Source: Elysia crispata
Lineage: Eukaryota > Mollusca > Gastropoda > Plakobranchidae
Length of the DNA: 64,000 nt
Assembly: GCA_033675545.1 (NCBI GenBank)
Contig: JAWDGP010001472.1
Coordinates: forward strand, 165,001-229,000
Direction of reading: 5' to 3'
Of the stretch, positions 36,201-48,200 are shown piece by piece; the first letter of the stretch is position 1; each line of letters opens with the position of its first letter. Below the pieces are notes generated by a model. The model searched no databases. It was not told where the DNA came from and saw nothing but the letters and a program-made list of their open reading frames with translations. Both the position numbers and the translations under genes were made by a program.

Positions 36201-39200
36201 CCAACGATCCTTGATCTCTGGACTTACCGCGGTCGCTTTCGGGTTCGCGCTCTGTATAAACGGAGCTTTAGTGCCCGAGCGCGTTTCAGAGACTCGTCTC
36301 TGCAAACTGTACAACGATCCTTGATCTCTGGACTTACCGCGGTCGCTTTCGCCTTTGAGACGGTTATGCAACAGAGTCAAAATGAGGACTTCAGAGAAAA
36401 ACTCTCAGATCGGGTCGCCCTGCGCTCCAACGCCTCACATGCTCTCGATGTCGTTCGCCGACAATTGTTTCGTGGCGAGATTAAAGAGGAGTATAACTCT
36501 CTTTGTCACGGGTCCTACCCTGTCACCGGCTTCTTGTTTGGCCTGAATATCTCCGACAAGTTAAAGGAAATGAATGACACATTGAGGGTTTTCAGTTCAA
36601 CTCGCCGTTTCCAGCCCTTTAAACGCGGCAACAAAAGGTTTCCCTTTTAGGACAACGCTAGTTTTGGCGAACGAAGGGAGGGGGCAATGCCCCGCAAGTT
36701 CCACAGCGCCACGCCCCCTTTCGGCAACATAAGAAGACGGTTCCAAGGAAAAAATAAAGGTAACTGCAAGCATTGCAATTGACACTCAGGGAGTTAAAAA
36801 AAAAAGGGGGAGGGGGGGGGGGGGCGGATTAAACACTTTATAAATGTATGGCGGGAATATACATCTGATTCATTGGTCTTAGAGAGCGTTACAGGTTGTA
36901 AAATCAACTTCGTGACTTTCCCTCGGCAAGCAATGTTGCATCGTCCGTTGCCTTTACGGCGAGAGGAAATGGCAGCTTTACAGTGCATGATTAAAGACTT
37001 TCTCCGCGATGGGGTGATAGTGGAGTGTGATCGAGAGGGTAATGATTATGTAAGCACTGTTTTCTTGCGTTCAAAGAGGGATATAGGGGACGGTGTAAAA
37101 CAGTATAGGATGATCCTCAACGTTAAAGACTCAATCATCATGTTCAATATATTCATTTTAAAATGGACTCCCTTGAATCCTGTTTTACTCTAATTGGAGA
37201 CAATTGCTTTATGGCTAGCATAGATATGGAGGATGCCTACCATTATGCCCCCAATACACCCAGATTACACGGAATATTTGAAGTTTACAGTTAATGAGAA
37301 ACTCTACAAATACCTTGTTTTGCCTCAAGGCTACAGGGACAGTCCCCGAATTTTTACAAAGATTACAAAACTAATAGTTTCTCACCTTTATGAGCAAGGC
37401 ATTTTGTGCAGCTTATATATTGATGACCTTTATATTCAGGGATCTAGGCAAGTTCGTTGCTTAAACGGTTGGGCTTTGACATAAGTTCGAAATCGAATGT
37501 AATACCTTCACAGAAAATCAAACACCCAGGATTTTTGTTTGATTCTAGGGCTATGACGGTCTCGCTCTGCCCAGATAAGAAGAAAAACATACGAGAAATG
37601 CTCCTCCATATTCTTCACACAGATCGATCTATTCCGGTCAGAAGATTAGCTCAAGTGATTCGCATGTTAGTTGCATGTTTTCCTGCCACTCAGTATGGGC
37701 AATTGTTTTATAGAAACTCAGAGTCCTTAAAAATTACTGCTTTGGTAAAAACATGATTTTGGTCGCCAAACGTCCTTGTCTAGTGCGGCAATAGACGACT
37801 TACACTGGTGGTTAGAGGAAGCTCTTCATAGCGGAAAGAAATTAATCTTAGAGCCACCATGCGCTGTCTGTAAATCAGATGCATCAGGATATGCTTGGGG
37901 CGCGATAATGAATGGCGTAGCAACTCATGGTATGTGGAGTGATGGTAAACGTAAACGTCACATAAATGGGCTTGAGTTAAAGGCAGCCCTGTTCGGTATT
38001 CAATGGCTATGCCGCGATCTCCAGCACTGCCACATTAGAATACATGTAGATCGTATATCAGCCACATGGGTGGTGGGGACACATTCTCTCGCTTGCAATG
38101 CAGTTACTCCGGAACTGCTTCTATGGTGCAAAGCTCGTTCTATTTGGCTCTCGACATGCCACATCGCAGGTAAAGATACCAGTGCCGCTGATAGCTACAG
38201 CAGAAAAACGTCCATTCATACTGAATGGTCCCTGACCAAGGCTTTGTTCGCACAACTTTGTTCGCACAACTTTGTTCCTCATTTGGCACACCTGACATTG
38301 ATTTATTTGCTGCCCGCACCAACCATCAACTCCCGCGATAAATGTCCCTATATCCTGATCCTAACGCGGTGGCTGTTAATGCCTTTTTCCATGTTTGGAA
38401 TGAATGCGTTTATATATTCCCGCCTTTCAACCTTATTTTTAGGGTACTAAAGAAGCTTTTGGAGGACGGCACAGAAAAGGCGCTTGTAGTGGTCCCACAA
38501 TGGAAAACACAAAGCTGGTTTCCCAAAATGATCAAGATGTCTGTCGGAGAAACAGTTCATCTCAAGCCATCGAAGATACTTTTATACCTCCCCTCGGACC
38601 AGGAGACAAGTCACCCTCTCTCCCCCAAGCTTCATCTGATGGCTTGCATCTTATCAGGACAAAAATAAAAAGATCTGGCGTTTCTTGAAACGCCTTGAAA
38701 ATCATAATGAACAGCTGGCGTAAGAAAACTCGGACACAATGCAATACATACCTCAAACGGTATGAGGCCTTTTGCCAGCGCCATGGTTCAGATCCCTTGA
38801 CACCTACAGAAAAATGATTGTAGATTTCTTGACTGATATGTTCAATAGTGGCTATGGTTATAGCGCTATTAATACGGCAAGGCAGCTGTGTCTGCCTGTT
38901 CATGAGAGGCGTGTTCAACTTGAGGCCGAGCATTCCGCGTCACACCCATATATGGGACGTTTCTATTGGGTTAAATTACTTAAGAACGCTGCCGGCAGTG
39001 GAACTCAACTTGCATAATTACGTTAAGCGCCAAACTTGTGACGTTCTGCGCGTTAACCACGGGACAGCGCCGCCAGAATCTCAATGTCTTGGACGTTTCT
39101 CACATGCAACTTACAAAACATAAAGCTATGTTCCTCATCGACACGCTCCTGAAGACTGCTTCACCTAAGTCTCCAACATCGGTCATAACCCTCAACGCAT

Positions 39201-42200
39201 ATCGTGGAGACAGAGGTTTATATGTCTTTACTTGTCTCCGACATTATTTAAAACGACGAGACAAATACGTTCGCCTACAAAACTGTTCATCAGTACTCAC
39301 TCCCCTCATGACAGTGTGACGAAATACACACTAGCAAGGTGGATTTAAACTTATCCTCGAAATCAGGAATTGATACAAATGTTTTCAAACTGCATAGCAC
39401 GAGAGCTGCGGCGTCTTCTGCTGCAGTGCGCAGCACGGATATTACACTGGTTCTGCAAACTGCAGGATGGTCTAGAGAAAGAACTTTTGCTATGTTTTAC
39501 AACGAGCCAATTCAAAGAGATGATGCTAGCTTTCAGTTTGCTGCCAGTGTTCTTAGTTCGAAACCTGTCTTGCTTTGAAGTTCCAGGTGAGGCCTCATGA
39601 ATATCAAGCAGGACGACAGAATTGGTAAATTAGACGAATTTTAACTGTAACATGAAGTGTAATTGTAGTTCTGTCGTCCTGTAATATTCAGAGGGCTCAT
39701 CTGCCTTCCCTATCCTCCCCTTCTTACTACGATAAAATCATACATGCTTAAAGTGTAAATTCGAATATAAAGAGCTCGTTTAGGTTACTACTAAGGCTTG
39801 TGGATCTATCAATGTATTTGCCTGGCGTTGGTAAGTTATGCCTGGCAATAATGGACAGACAGCTTTCTCGCTGTTCAAGAGTGAGGCATGCGTGAAGAGC
39901 ACATTCCTCCAGATGAGCCCTCTGAATATTACAGGACGACAGAACTATAATTGTACTTCATTTTACAGGTAAAATTCGTCTAATTTACCAATTAATTTAC
40001 AATTGAGTCCATCTAATTCGATTTTCTGTTAACTAAAGGTATGTTTTCATAGTTGACTTCTCTCCCCTTTGTTCTGTGTTTAAAAAGATTTTTTTAATTC
40101 AAAGTCTTGGACATCATTACCGGATAATTTGAAGCCACAGTATACTCTAATCTGGATTTTTTCCTCAATTTAAAGGCCATGGGAGCATCTAGTTTGATAT
40201 TAGGGTGCGCCCCCAAGGCTAGTGCAAAATACAACAAAGGAATGATGCGGGCGTGAAAATGACTGGCTTAAGTCACAAACAGTAGCAACAGAAAGAAAGC
40301 TGAGCAAGACAGTGGACTGCCTCGTTCGGTTGCGTTGTTTGACTGCACTGCTCGATTGCAAGGGTAGACTGTCCTGCTCAGTTGCGTTGTTTTACTGCCC
40401 TGCTTGGTTGCGTGGGTAGACTGCCCTGCTTGGTTGCGTGAGTTGACTTGACGTGCTCGATTGCAAGGGTAGACTGCCCTCCTTGGTTGCAAGGGTAGAC
40501 TGTCCTGCTCAGTTGCGTTGTTTCACTGCCCTGCTTGGTTGCGTGGGTAGACTGCCCTGCTTGGTTGCGTGAGTTGACTTGCCGTGCTCGATTGCAAGGG
40601 TAGACTGCCCTGCTTGGTTGCGTGGGTAGACTTCCCTGCTTAGTTGCGCGGGTAGACTGCCCTGCTTGGTTGCGTGGGTAGACTGCCCTGCTTGGTTGCG
40701 TGGGTAGACTGCCCTGCTTGGTTGCGTGAGTTGACTTGCCCTGCTTGGTTGCGTGGGTAGACTGCCCTGCTTGGTTGCGTGGGTAGACTGCCCTGCTTGG
40801 TTGCGTGGGTAGACTGCCCTGCTTGGTTGCGTGGGTAGACTGTCCTGCTCAGTTGCGTTGTTTCACTGCCCTGCTTGGTTGCGTGGGTAGACTGCCCTGC
40901 TTGGTTGCGTGGGTAGACTGCCCTGCTTGGTTGCGTGAGTTGACTTGCCGTGCTCGATTGCAAGGGTAGACTGCCCTGCTCGATTGCAAGGGTAGACTGT
41001 CCTGCTCAGTTGCGTTGTTTCACTGCCCTGCTTGGTTGCGTGGGTAGACTGCCCTGCTTGGTTGCGTGAGTTGACTTGCCGTGCTCGATTGCAAAGGTAG
41101 ACTGCCCTGCTTGGTTGCGTGGGTAGACTGCCCTGCTCAGTTGCGTTGTTTCACTGCCCTGCTTGGTTGCGTGGGTAGACTGCCCTGCTTGGTTGCGTGA
41201 GTTGACTTGCCGTGCTCGATTGCAAGGGTAGACTGCCCTGCTTGGTTGCGTGGGTAGACTGCCCTGCTTGGTTGCGTGGGTAGACTGCCCTCCTTGGTTG
41301 CGTGAGTTGACTTGCCGTGCTTGATTGCAAGGGTAGACTGCCCTGCTTGGTTGCGTGGGTAGACTGCCTGCTCAGTTGCGTTGTTTCACTGCCCTGCTCG
41401 GTTGCGTGGGTAGACTGCCCTGATTGGTTGCGTGAGTTGACTTGCCGTGCTCGATTGCAAGGGTAGACTGCCCTGCTTGGTTGCGTGGGTAGACTGCCCT
41501 GCTTGGTTGCGTGGGTAGACTGCCCTGCTTGGTTGCGTGGGTAGACTGCCCTGCTTGGTTGCGTGAGTTGACTTGCCGTGCTCGATTGCAAGGGTAGACT
41601 GCCCTGCTTGGTTGCGTGGGTAGACTGTCCTGCTTGGTTGCGTGGGTAGACTGCCCTGCTTGGTTGCGTGGGTAGACTGCCCTGCTTGGTTGCGTGGGTA
41701 GACTGCCCTGCTCAGTTGCGTTGTTTCACTGCCCTGCTTGGTTGCGTGGGTAGACTGTCCTGCTCAGTTGCGTTGTTTCACTGCCCTGCTTGGTTGCGTG
41801 GGTAGACTGCCCTGCTCAGTGGCGTGGGTTGACTGCCCTGCTCGGTTGCTTTGTTTCACTGGCCTGCTTGGTTGCGTGGGTTGACTGCCGTGCTCAGTGG
41901 CGTGGGTTGACTCCCCGGCTCGATTGCGTTGTTTGACTGCCCTGCTCGGTTGCGTGGGTTGACTGCCCTGCTTGGTTGCGTGGGTAGACTGCCCTGCTTG
42001 GTTGCGTGGGTAGACTGCCCTGCTCAGTTGCGTTGTTTCACTGCCCTGCTTGGTTGCGTGGGTAGACTGCCCTGCTCAGTGGCGTGGGTTGACTGCCCTG
42101 CTCGGTTGCTTTGTTTCACTGCCCTGCTTGGTTGCGTGGGTTGACTGCCCTGCTCAGTGGCGTGGGTTGACTGCCCGGCTCGATTGCGTTGTTTGACTGC

Positions 42201-45200
42201 CCTGCTCGGTTGCGTGGGTTGACTGCCCTGCTTGGTTGCGTGGGTAGACTGCCCTGCTTGGTTGCGTGGGTAGACTGCCCTGCTTGGTTGCGTGGGTAGA
42301 CTGCCCTGCTCAGTGGCGTGGTTAGACTGCCCTGCTCAGTGGCGTGGGTTGACTGCCCTGCTCGGTTGCGTTGTTTCACTGCCCTGCTTGGTTGCGTGGG
42401 TTGACTGCCCTGCTCAGTGGCGTGGGTTGACTGCCCGGCTCGATTGCGTTGTTTGACTGCCCTGCTCGGTTGCGTGGGTTGACTGCCCTGCTTGGTTGCG
42501 TGGGTTGACTGCCCTGCTTGGTTGCGTGGGTAGACTGCCCTGCTTGGTTGCGTGGGTAGACTGCCCTGCTTGGTTGCGTGGGTAGACTGCCCTGCTCAGT
42601 GGCGTGGTTAGACTGCCCTGCTCAGTGGCGTGGGTTGACTGCCCTGCTCGGTTGCGTTGTTTCACTGCCCTGCTTGGTTGCGTGGGTTGACTGCCCTGCT
42701 CGGTTGCGTGGGTTGACTGCCCTGCTTGTTTGCTTGGTTTGACTGCCCTGCTTGGTTGCGTGGGTTGACTGCCCTGCTCAGTGGCGTGGGTTGACTGCCC
42801 GGCTCGATTGCGTTGTTTGACTGCCCTGCTCGGTTGCGTGGGTTGACTGCCCTGCTTGGTTGCGTGGGTAGACTGCCCTGCTTGGTTGCGTGGGTAGACT
42901 GCCCTGCTTTGTTGCGTGGGTAGACTGTCCTGCTCAGTGGCGTGGGTAGACTGCCCTGCTCAGTGGCGTGGGTTGACTGCCCTGCTCGGTTGCGTTGTTT
43001 CACTGCCCTGCTTGGTTGCGTGGGTTGACTGCCCTGCTCAGTGGCGTGGGTTGACTGCCCGGCTCGATTGCGTTGTTTGACTGCCCTGCTCGGTTGCGTG
43101 GGTTGACTGCCCTGCTCAGTTGCGTGAGTTGACTGCCCGGCTCGATTGCGTTGTTTCACTGCCCTTCTCGGTTGCTTTGTTTCACTGCCCTTCTCGGTTG
43201 CTTGGGTTGACTGCCCTGCTCGGTTGCGTTGTTTGACTGCCCTGCTCGGTTGCGTGGGTTGACTGCCTTGCTCGATTGCGTTGTTTGACTGCCCTGCTCG
43301 GTTGTGTGGGTAGACTGCCCTGCTTGGTTGCGTGGTTTGACTGCCCTTCTCGGTTGCGTTGTTTGACTGCCCTGCTCGGTAGCGTGGGTAGACTGCCCTG
43401 CTCAGTTGCGTGGGTTGACTGCCCTGCTCAGTTGCGTTGTTTGACTGCCCTGCTCGGTTGCGTTGTTTAACTGCCCTGCTCGGTTGCGTGGGTTGACTGC
43501 CCGGCTCGATTGCGTTGTTTAACTGCCCTTCTCGGTTGCGTGGGTTGACCGCCTTGCTCGGTTGCGTGGGTTGACTGCCTTGCTCGGAAAAGAGAGGAGC
43601 AGGTTGTACTATAATTGATTTGTTGAGACTGAACACGCATACAGTGAAGCTTTGAGTCCGGCTGCTGAGAAAAGAGAGAGAGGAAGGAGGGGTGGATCGG
43701 GTTGGAGTGAAGGAGGTTAGTGGTATCAAACAGCCCACAGACACAGCTAATCAAACTTGAGCAACTTTGTTTTTATAGGTCTAGTTTTCAGATGCAAAAT
43801 AACCAGCATACGTGTACTGTGTATGCATAGTGCCAGTGAAGCGTGCTTTTGTTGCGGACAAAAGCCAAGTGGATCTCGGTCAGTTCTAGACCAGATCTTA
43901 GCCCAGCTCTGGAATAACAAGTCACTTCAATTTTTCTCTCAGTCTTACTAACTTTTATTATTTTTAACTCAAAAACTCCACTTTTCTTCAAATAGCTTCA
44001 ACATCTACTCCTGCCCTGAAAAGAAAATACAAGTAAAAAAATTAAAGATGCTAAAGGAGGTGAACCAGAAAAAAACGTCCAAAGAAGATAGTGCTGAAAA
44101 GTCCGGCCTTCCATCCAATACACTCTCTCCTCAAAAACAGGCATTAGTTGGAGAGAGTGTCTGCTTCATCATTTGATCCTGCAAGGGAGTACTTTATGTT
44201 GGGCAGAGGAGCAAATTTTGAGAAAGGACTTCTCACTTGGCTCAAGCAAGCAAGAGCCATCAATGCTCCTGTCTCGGGACCCATGTGGACAGAGAAGGCG
44301 CAATAAGGAGCGCAAGAGCTAGATGATAAGGTTACAGCTAACCCTACATTTATGGACAGATTTACAAAGAGGTCCAACATAATTTATAGAACAGTGAGCA
44401 ATGGATGACTTTGGTGATTTATGAGACATGGCCACGAAAACTAGATCTCAAATGGGCCCTGCAGGGAAGATGAGAGGCAATGGTTGTAGACATCCTGATG
44501 TCAGCAACCTTCGTGTTATTAAGCTGGTGGTTTTGCCCCTTAACAACCATGTGATCAGGGTATGATAGGTGCATTTACACTGCACTACCGGGAGGCTGTG
44601 ATACAGCACTACCTTCCCCATATGAGACATTAGTCAGAGGTAAAGTTTACCATTTCTGTGCTGGATTCTTTGTTGAAAGCGAAGTCATCATGCGATTTTG
44701 TAACAGAAAAAAGCTTTTTGCATATTGATTCCGTCATGCAGGTTTCAAAGAGGCAGAAGAGACATCTATATAAGAACTAGAACAAACCAGTACTAGAGTA
44801 TACCGCAAGTAATGGACTGGACAGTCTATTTGATTGCCTGAGGGATACGATTCCTTCGCAGGTTAACTTTAGATGTAGACCATGATTTCCCTGATACGAT
44901 TCCTACGCAGGTTAACTTTAGATGTAGACCATTGATTTCCCTGATACGATTCCTACGCAGGTTAACTTTAGATGTAGACCATGATTTCCCTGATACGATT
45001 CCTACGCAGGTTAACTTTAGATGTAGACCATTGATTTCCCTGATACGATTCCTACGCAGGTTAACTTTAGATGTAGACCATGATTTCCCTGATACGATTC
45101 CTACGCAGGTTAACTTTAGATGTAGACCATGATTTCCCTGATACGATTCCTACGCAGGTTAACTTTAGATGTAGACCATTGATTTCCCTGATACGATTCC

Positions 45201-48200
45201 TACGCAGGTTAACTGTAGATGTAGACCATTGATTTCCCTGATACGATTCCTACGCAGGTTAACTTTAGATGTAGACCATTGATTTCCCTGATACGATTCC
45301 TACGCAGGTTAACTTTAGATGTAGACCATTGATTTCCCTGATACGATTCCTACGCAGGTTAACTGTAGATGTAGACCATGATTTCCCTGATACGATTCCT
45401 ACGCAGGTTAACTGTAGATGTAGACCATGATTTCCCTGATACGATTCCTACGCAGGTTAACTTTAGATGTAGACCATTGATTTCCCTGATACGATTCCTA
45501 CGCAGGTTAACTGTAGATGTAGACCATTGATTTCCCTGATACGATTCCTACGCAGGTTAACTTTAGATGTAGACCATTGATTTCCCTGATACGATTCCTA
45601 CGCAGGTTAACTTTAGATGTGTAGACCATTGATTTCACTGATACGATTCCTACGCAGGTTAACTTTAGATGTAGACCATTGATTTCCCTGATACGATTCC
45701 TACGCAGGTTAACTTTAGATGTAGACCATTGATTTCCCTGATACGATTCCTACGCAGGTTAACTGTAGATGTATACCATGATTTCCCTGATACGATTCCT
45801 ACGCAGGTTAACTTTAGATGTAGACCATGATTTCCCTGATACGATTCCTACGCAGGTTAACTTTAGATGTAGACCATTGATTTCCCTGATACGATTCCTA
45901 CGCATGTTAACTTTAGATGTAGACCATGATTTCCCTGATACGATTCCTACGCAGGTTAACTTTAGATGTGTAGACCATTGATTTCCCTGATACGATTCCT
46001 ACGCAGGTTAACTTTAGATGTGTAGACCATTGATTTCCCTGATACGATTCCTACGCAGGTTAACTTCAGATGTGTAGACCATTGATTTCCCTGATACGAT
46101 TCCTACGCAGGTTAACTTTAGATGTAGACCATGATTTCCCTGATACGATTCCTACGCAGGTTAACTTTAGATGTAGACCATGATTTCCCTGATACGATTC
46201 CTACGCAGGTTAACTTTAGATGTAGACCATTGATTTCCCTGATACGATTCCTACGCAGGTTAACTTTAGATGTAGACCATTGATTTCCCTGATACGATTC
46301 CTACGCAGGTTAACTTTAGATGTGTAGACCATTGATTTCCCTGATACGATTCCTACGCAGGTTAACTTTAGATGTGTAGACCATTGATTTCCCTGATACG
46401 ATTCCTACGCAGGTTAACTTCAGATGTGTAGACCATGATTTCCCTGATACGATTCCTACGCAGGTTAACTGTAGATGTAGACCATTGATTTCCCTGATAC
46501 GATTCCTACGCAGGTTAACTTTAGATGTGTAGACCATTGATTTCCCTGATACGATTCCTACGCAGGTTAACTTTAGATGTGTAGACCATTGATTTCCCTG
46601 ATACGATTCCTACGCAGGTTAACTTTAGATGTAGACCATTGATTTCCCTGATACGATTCCTACGCAGGTTAACTTTAGATGTAGACCATGATTTCCCTGA
46701 TACGATTCCTACGCAGGTTAACTTTAGATGTAGACCATTGATTTCCCTGATACGATTCCTACGCAGGTTAACTTTAGATGTAGACCATTGATTTCCCTGA
46801 TACGATTCCTACGCAGGTTAACTTTAGATGTAGACCATTGATTTCCCTGATACGATTCCTACGCAGGTTAACTTTAGATGTAGACCATTGATTTCCCTGA
46901 TACGATTCCTACGCAGGTTAACTTTAGATGTAGACCATTGATTTCCCTGATACGATTCCTACGCAGGTTAACTTTAGATGTAGACCATTGATTTCCCTGA
47001 TACGATTCCTACGCAGGTTAACTTTAGATGTAGACCATTGATTTCCCTGATACGATTCCTACGCAGGTTAACTTTAGATGTAGACCATTGATTTCCCTGA
47101 TACGATTCCTACGCAGGTTAACTGTAGATGTAGACCATGATTTCCCTGATACGATTCCTACGCAGGTTAACTTTAGATGTAGACCATTCATTTCCCTGAT
47201 ACGATTCCTACGCAGGTTAACTTTAGATGTAGACCATTGATTTCCCTGATACGATTCCTACGCAGGTTAACTTTAGATGTAGACCATTGATTTCCCTGAT
47301 ACGATTCCTACGCAGGTTAACTGTAGATGTAGACCATGATTTCCCTGATACGATTCCTACGCAGGTTAACTTTAGATGTAGACCATGATTTCCCTGATAC
47401 GATTCCTACGCAGGTTAACTTTAGATGTAGACCATGATTTCCCTGATACGATTCCTACGCAGGTTAACTGTAGATGTAGACCATGATTTCCCTGATACGA
47501 TTCCTACGCAGGTTAACTTTAGATGTAGACCATGATTTCCCTGATTTTGAAGTAAGGACTGCACGGGACATGTAGTGGAAATGTCAAAAACCGATGTTTG
47601 ATAGTTCAAATTTCTCATAAATTGAATTTTGCAAGATAATAGGCTATTTTTTTTTCTTTGGCTTAGTTAGAATCAGGCTCGTATTTAGAAGTCTTTCTGA
47701 TTCGATTCTCTGAAGTCGAAGTCGATAATACCACATAAGGCATTTCAGAAGCACTATATGTATCTCTCAAGCAGCAAGCAATGCTAATTATTGCCTAAGA
47801 AAGGCTGATCAGTGTGCTAACAAAAGGAAAGAGAGCTGATACACTGACAACCAAGTGCCAGTAGTAATACTGCACTGATACTGATAGCAAAGTGGGGCAG
47901 GGGAAGGGGAGGGTTGCTCATTGCAGACAAAGTACACCCACTCAAGGAGTCATAGATTCTGTAATGCCCAATTTTGTAATTCAAATACTCTTAATTCGAA
48001 GTTTGAATCCATCCCATACAATTCGAATTACGAGGTTTCCACTGTAGCTGCTCCAGTGGCCAGCTCTTCAAACAAAGATTACCAGATTGATGGGGATGAC
48101 GAGAAAGGGAAGGAAAAACAATGTGAGAATCTACCAGTCTTCAGATTCATCTAATTGTATTAGAAAAAGCAAGAATGAAAACTGTAATTTTCTATCTTGC

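Larger units (their letters stand above)
34354..36650 (+). pseudogene. DIRS ORF1 (gag-like), broken
   Basis: The frame from the ATG at 34354 (MADKETSAAPC) stays in one register to about 35485, broken only by three in-frame stops at 34690, 34876 and 35251. It includes a coiled-looking TLSIVRNQLETLMGLV segment, an in-frame 33-bp repeat block and MESTEFSYFADVAG. A Harbinger-like insertion follows, and the C-terminal part (36321-36650, SLISGLTAVAFAFETV and RRFQPFKRGNKRFPF) resembles the end of DIRS gag proteins. No close functional assignment is possible beyond a gag-like role. Confidence 0.78.
33880..39993 (+). mobile_element. DIRS tyrosine-recombinase retrotransposon, full-length but decayed
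   Basis: This ~6.1-kb element has inverted terminal repeats and an internal complementary region that matches both ends. It carries three coding regions in DIRS order: ORF1, reverse transcriptase/RNase H, and tyrosine recombinase. It has no LTRs, no DDE integrase and no flanking target duplication, as expected for DIRS. It lies in the large intron of the TIGAR-like gene in the same orientation. Stops, frameshifts and an inserted Harbinger-like element show that it is inactive. Confidence 0.92.

Noticed and set aside
35805-36380. 191-codon - strand frame over the Harbinger-like element
   Set aside because: It crosses the transposon terminus and the 110-bp duplication and mixes frames; only the short MADF-like part is meaningful.
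40268-43744. Several long - strand frames (up to 360 codons) with PSRAVYPRNQAG repeats
   Set aside because: They are produced by the 26-bp array. All frames of a stop-poor repeat stay open, and the predicted protein has no recognisable fold.
44932-47618. Repetitive frames in the 50-bp array
   Set aside because: They are repeat translations only.
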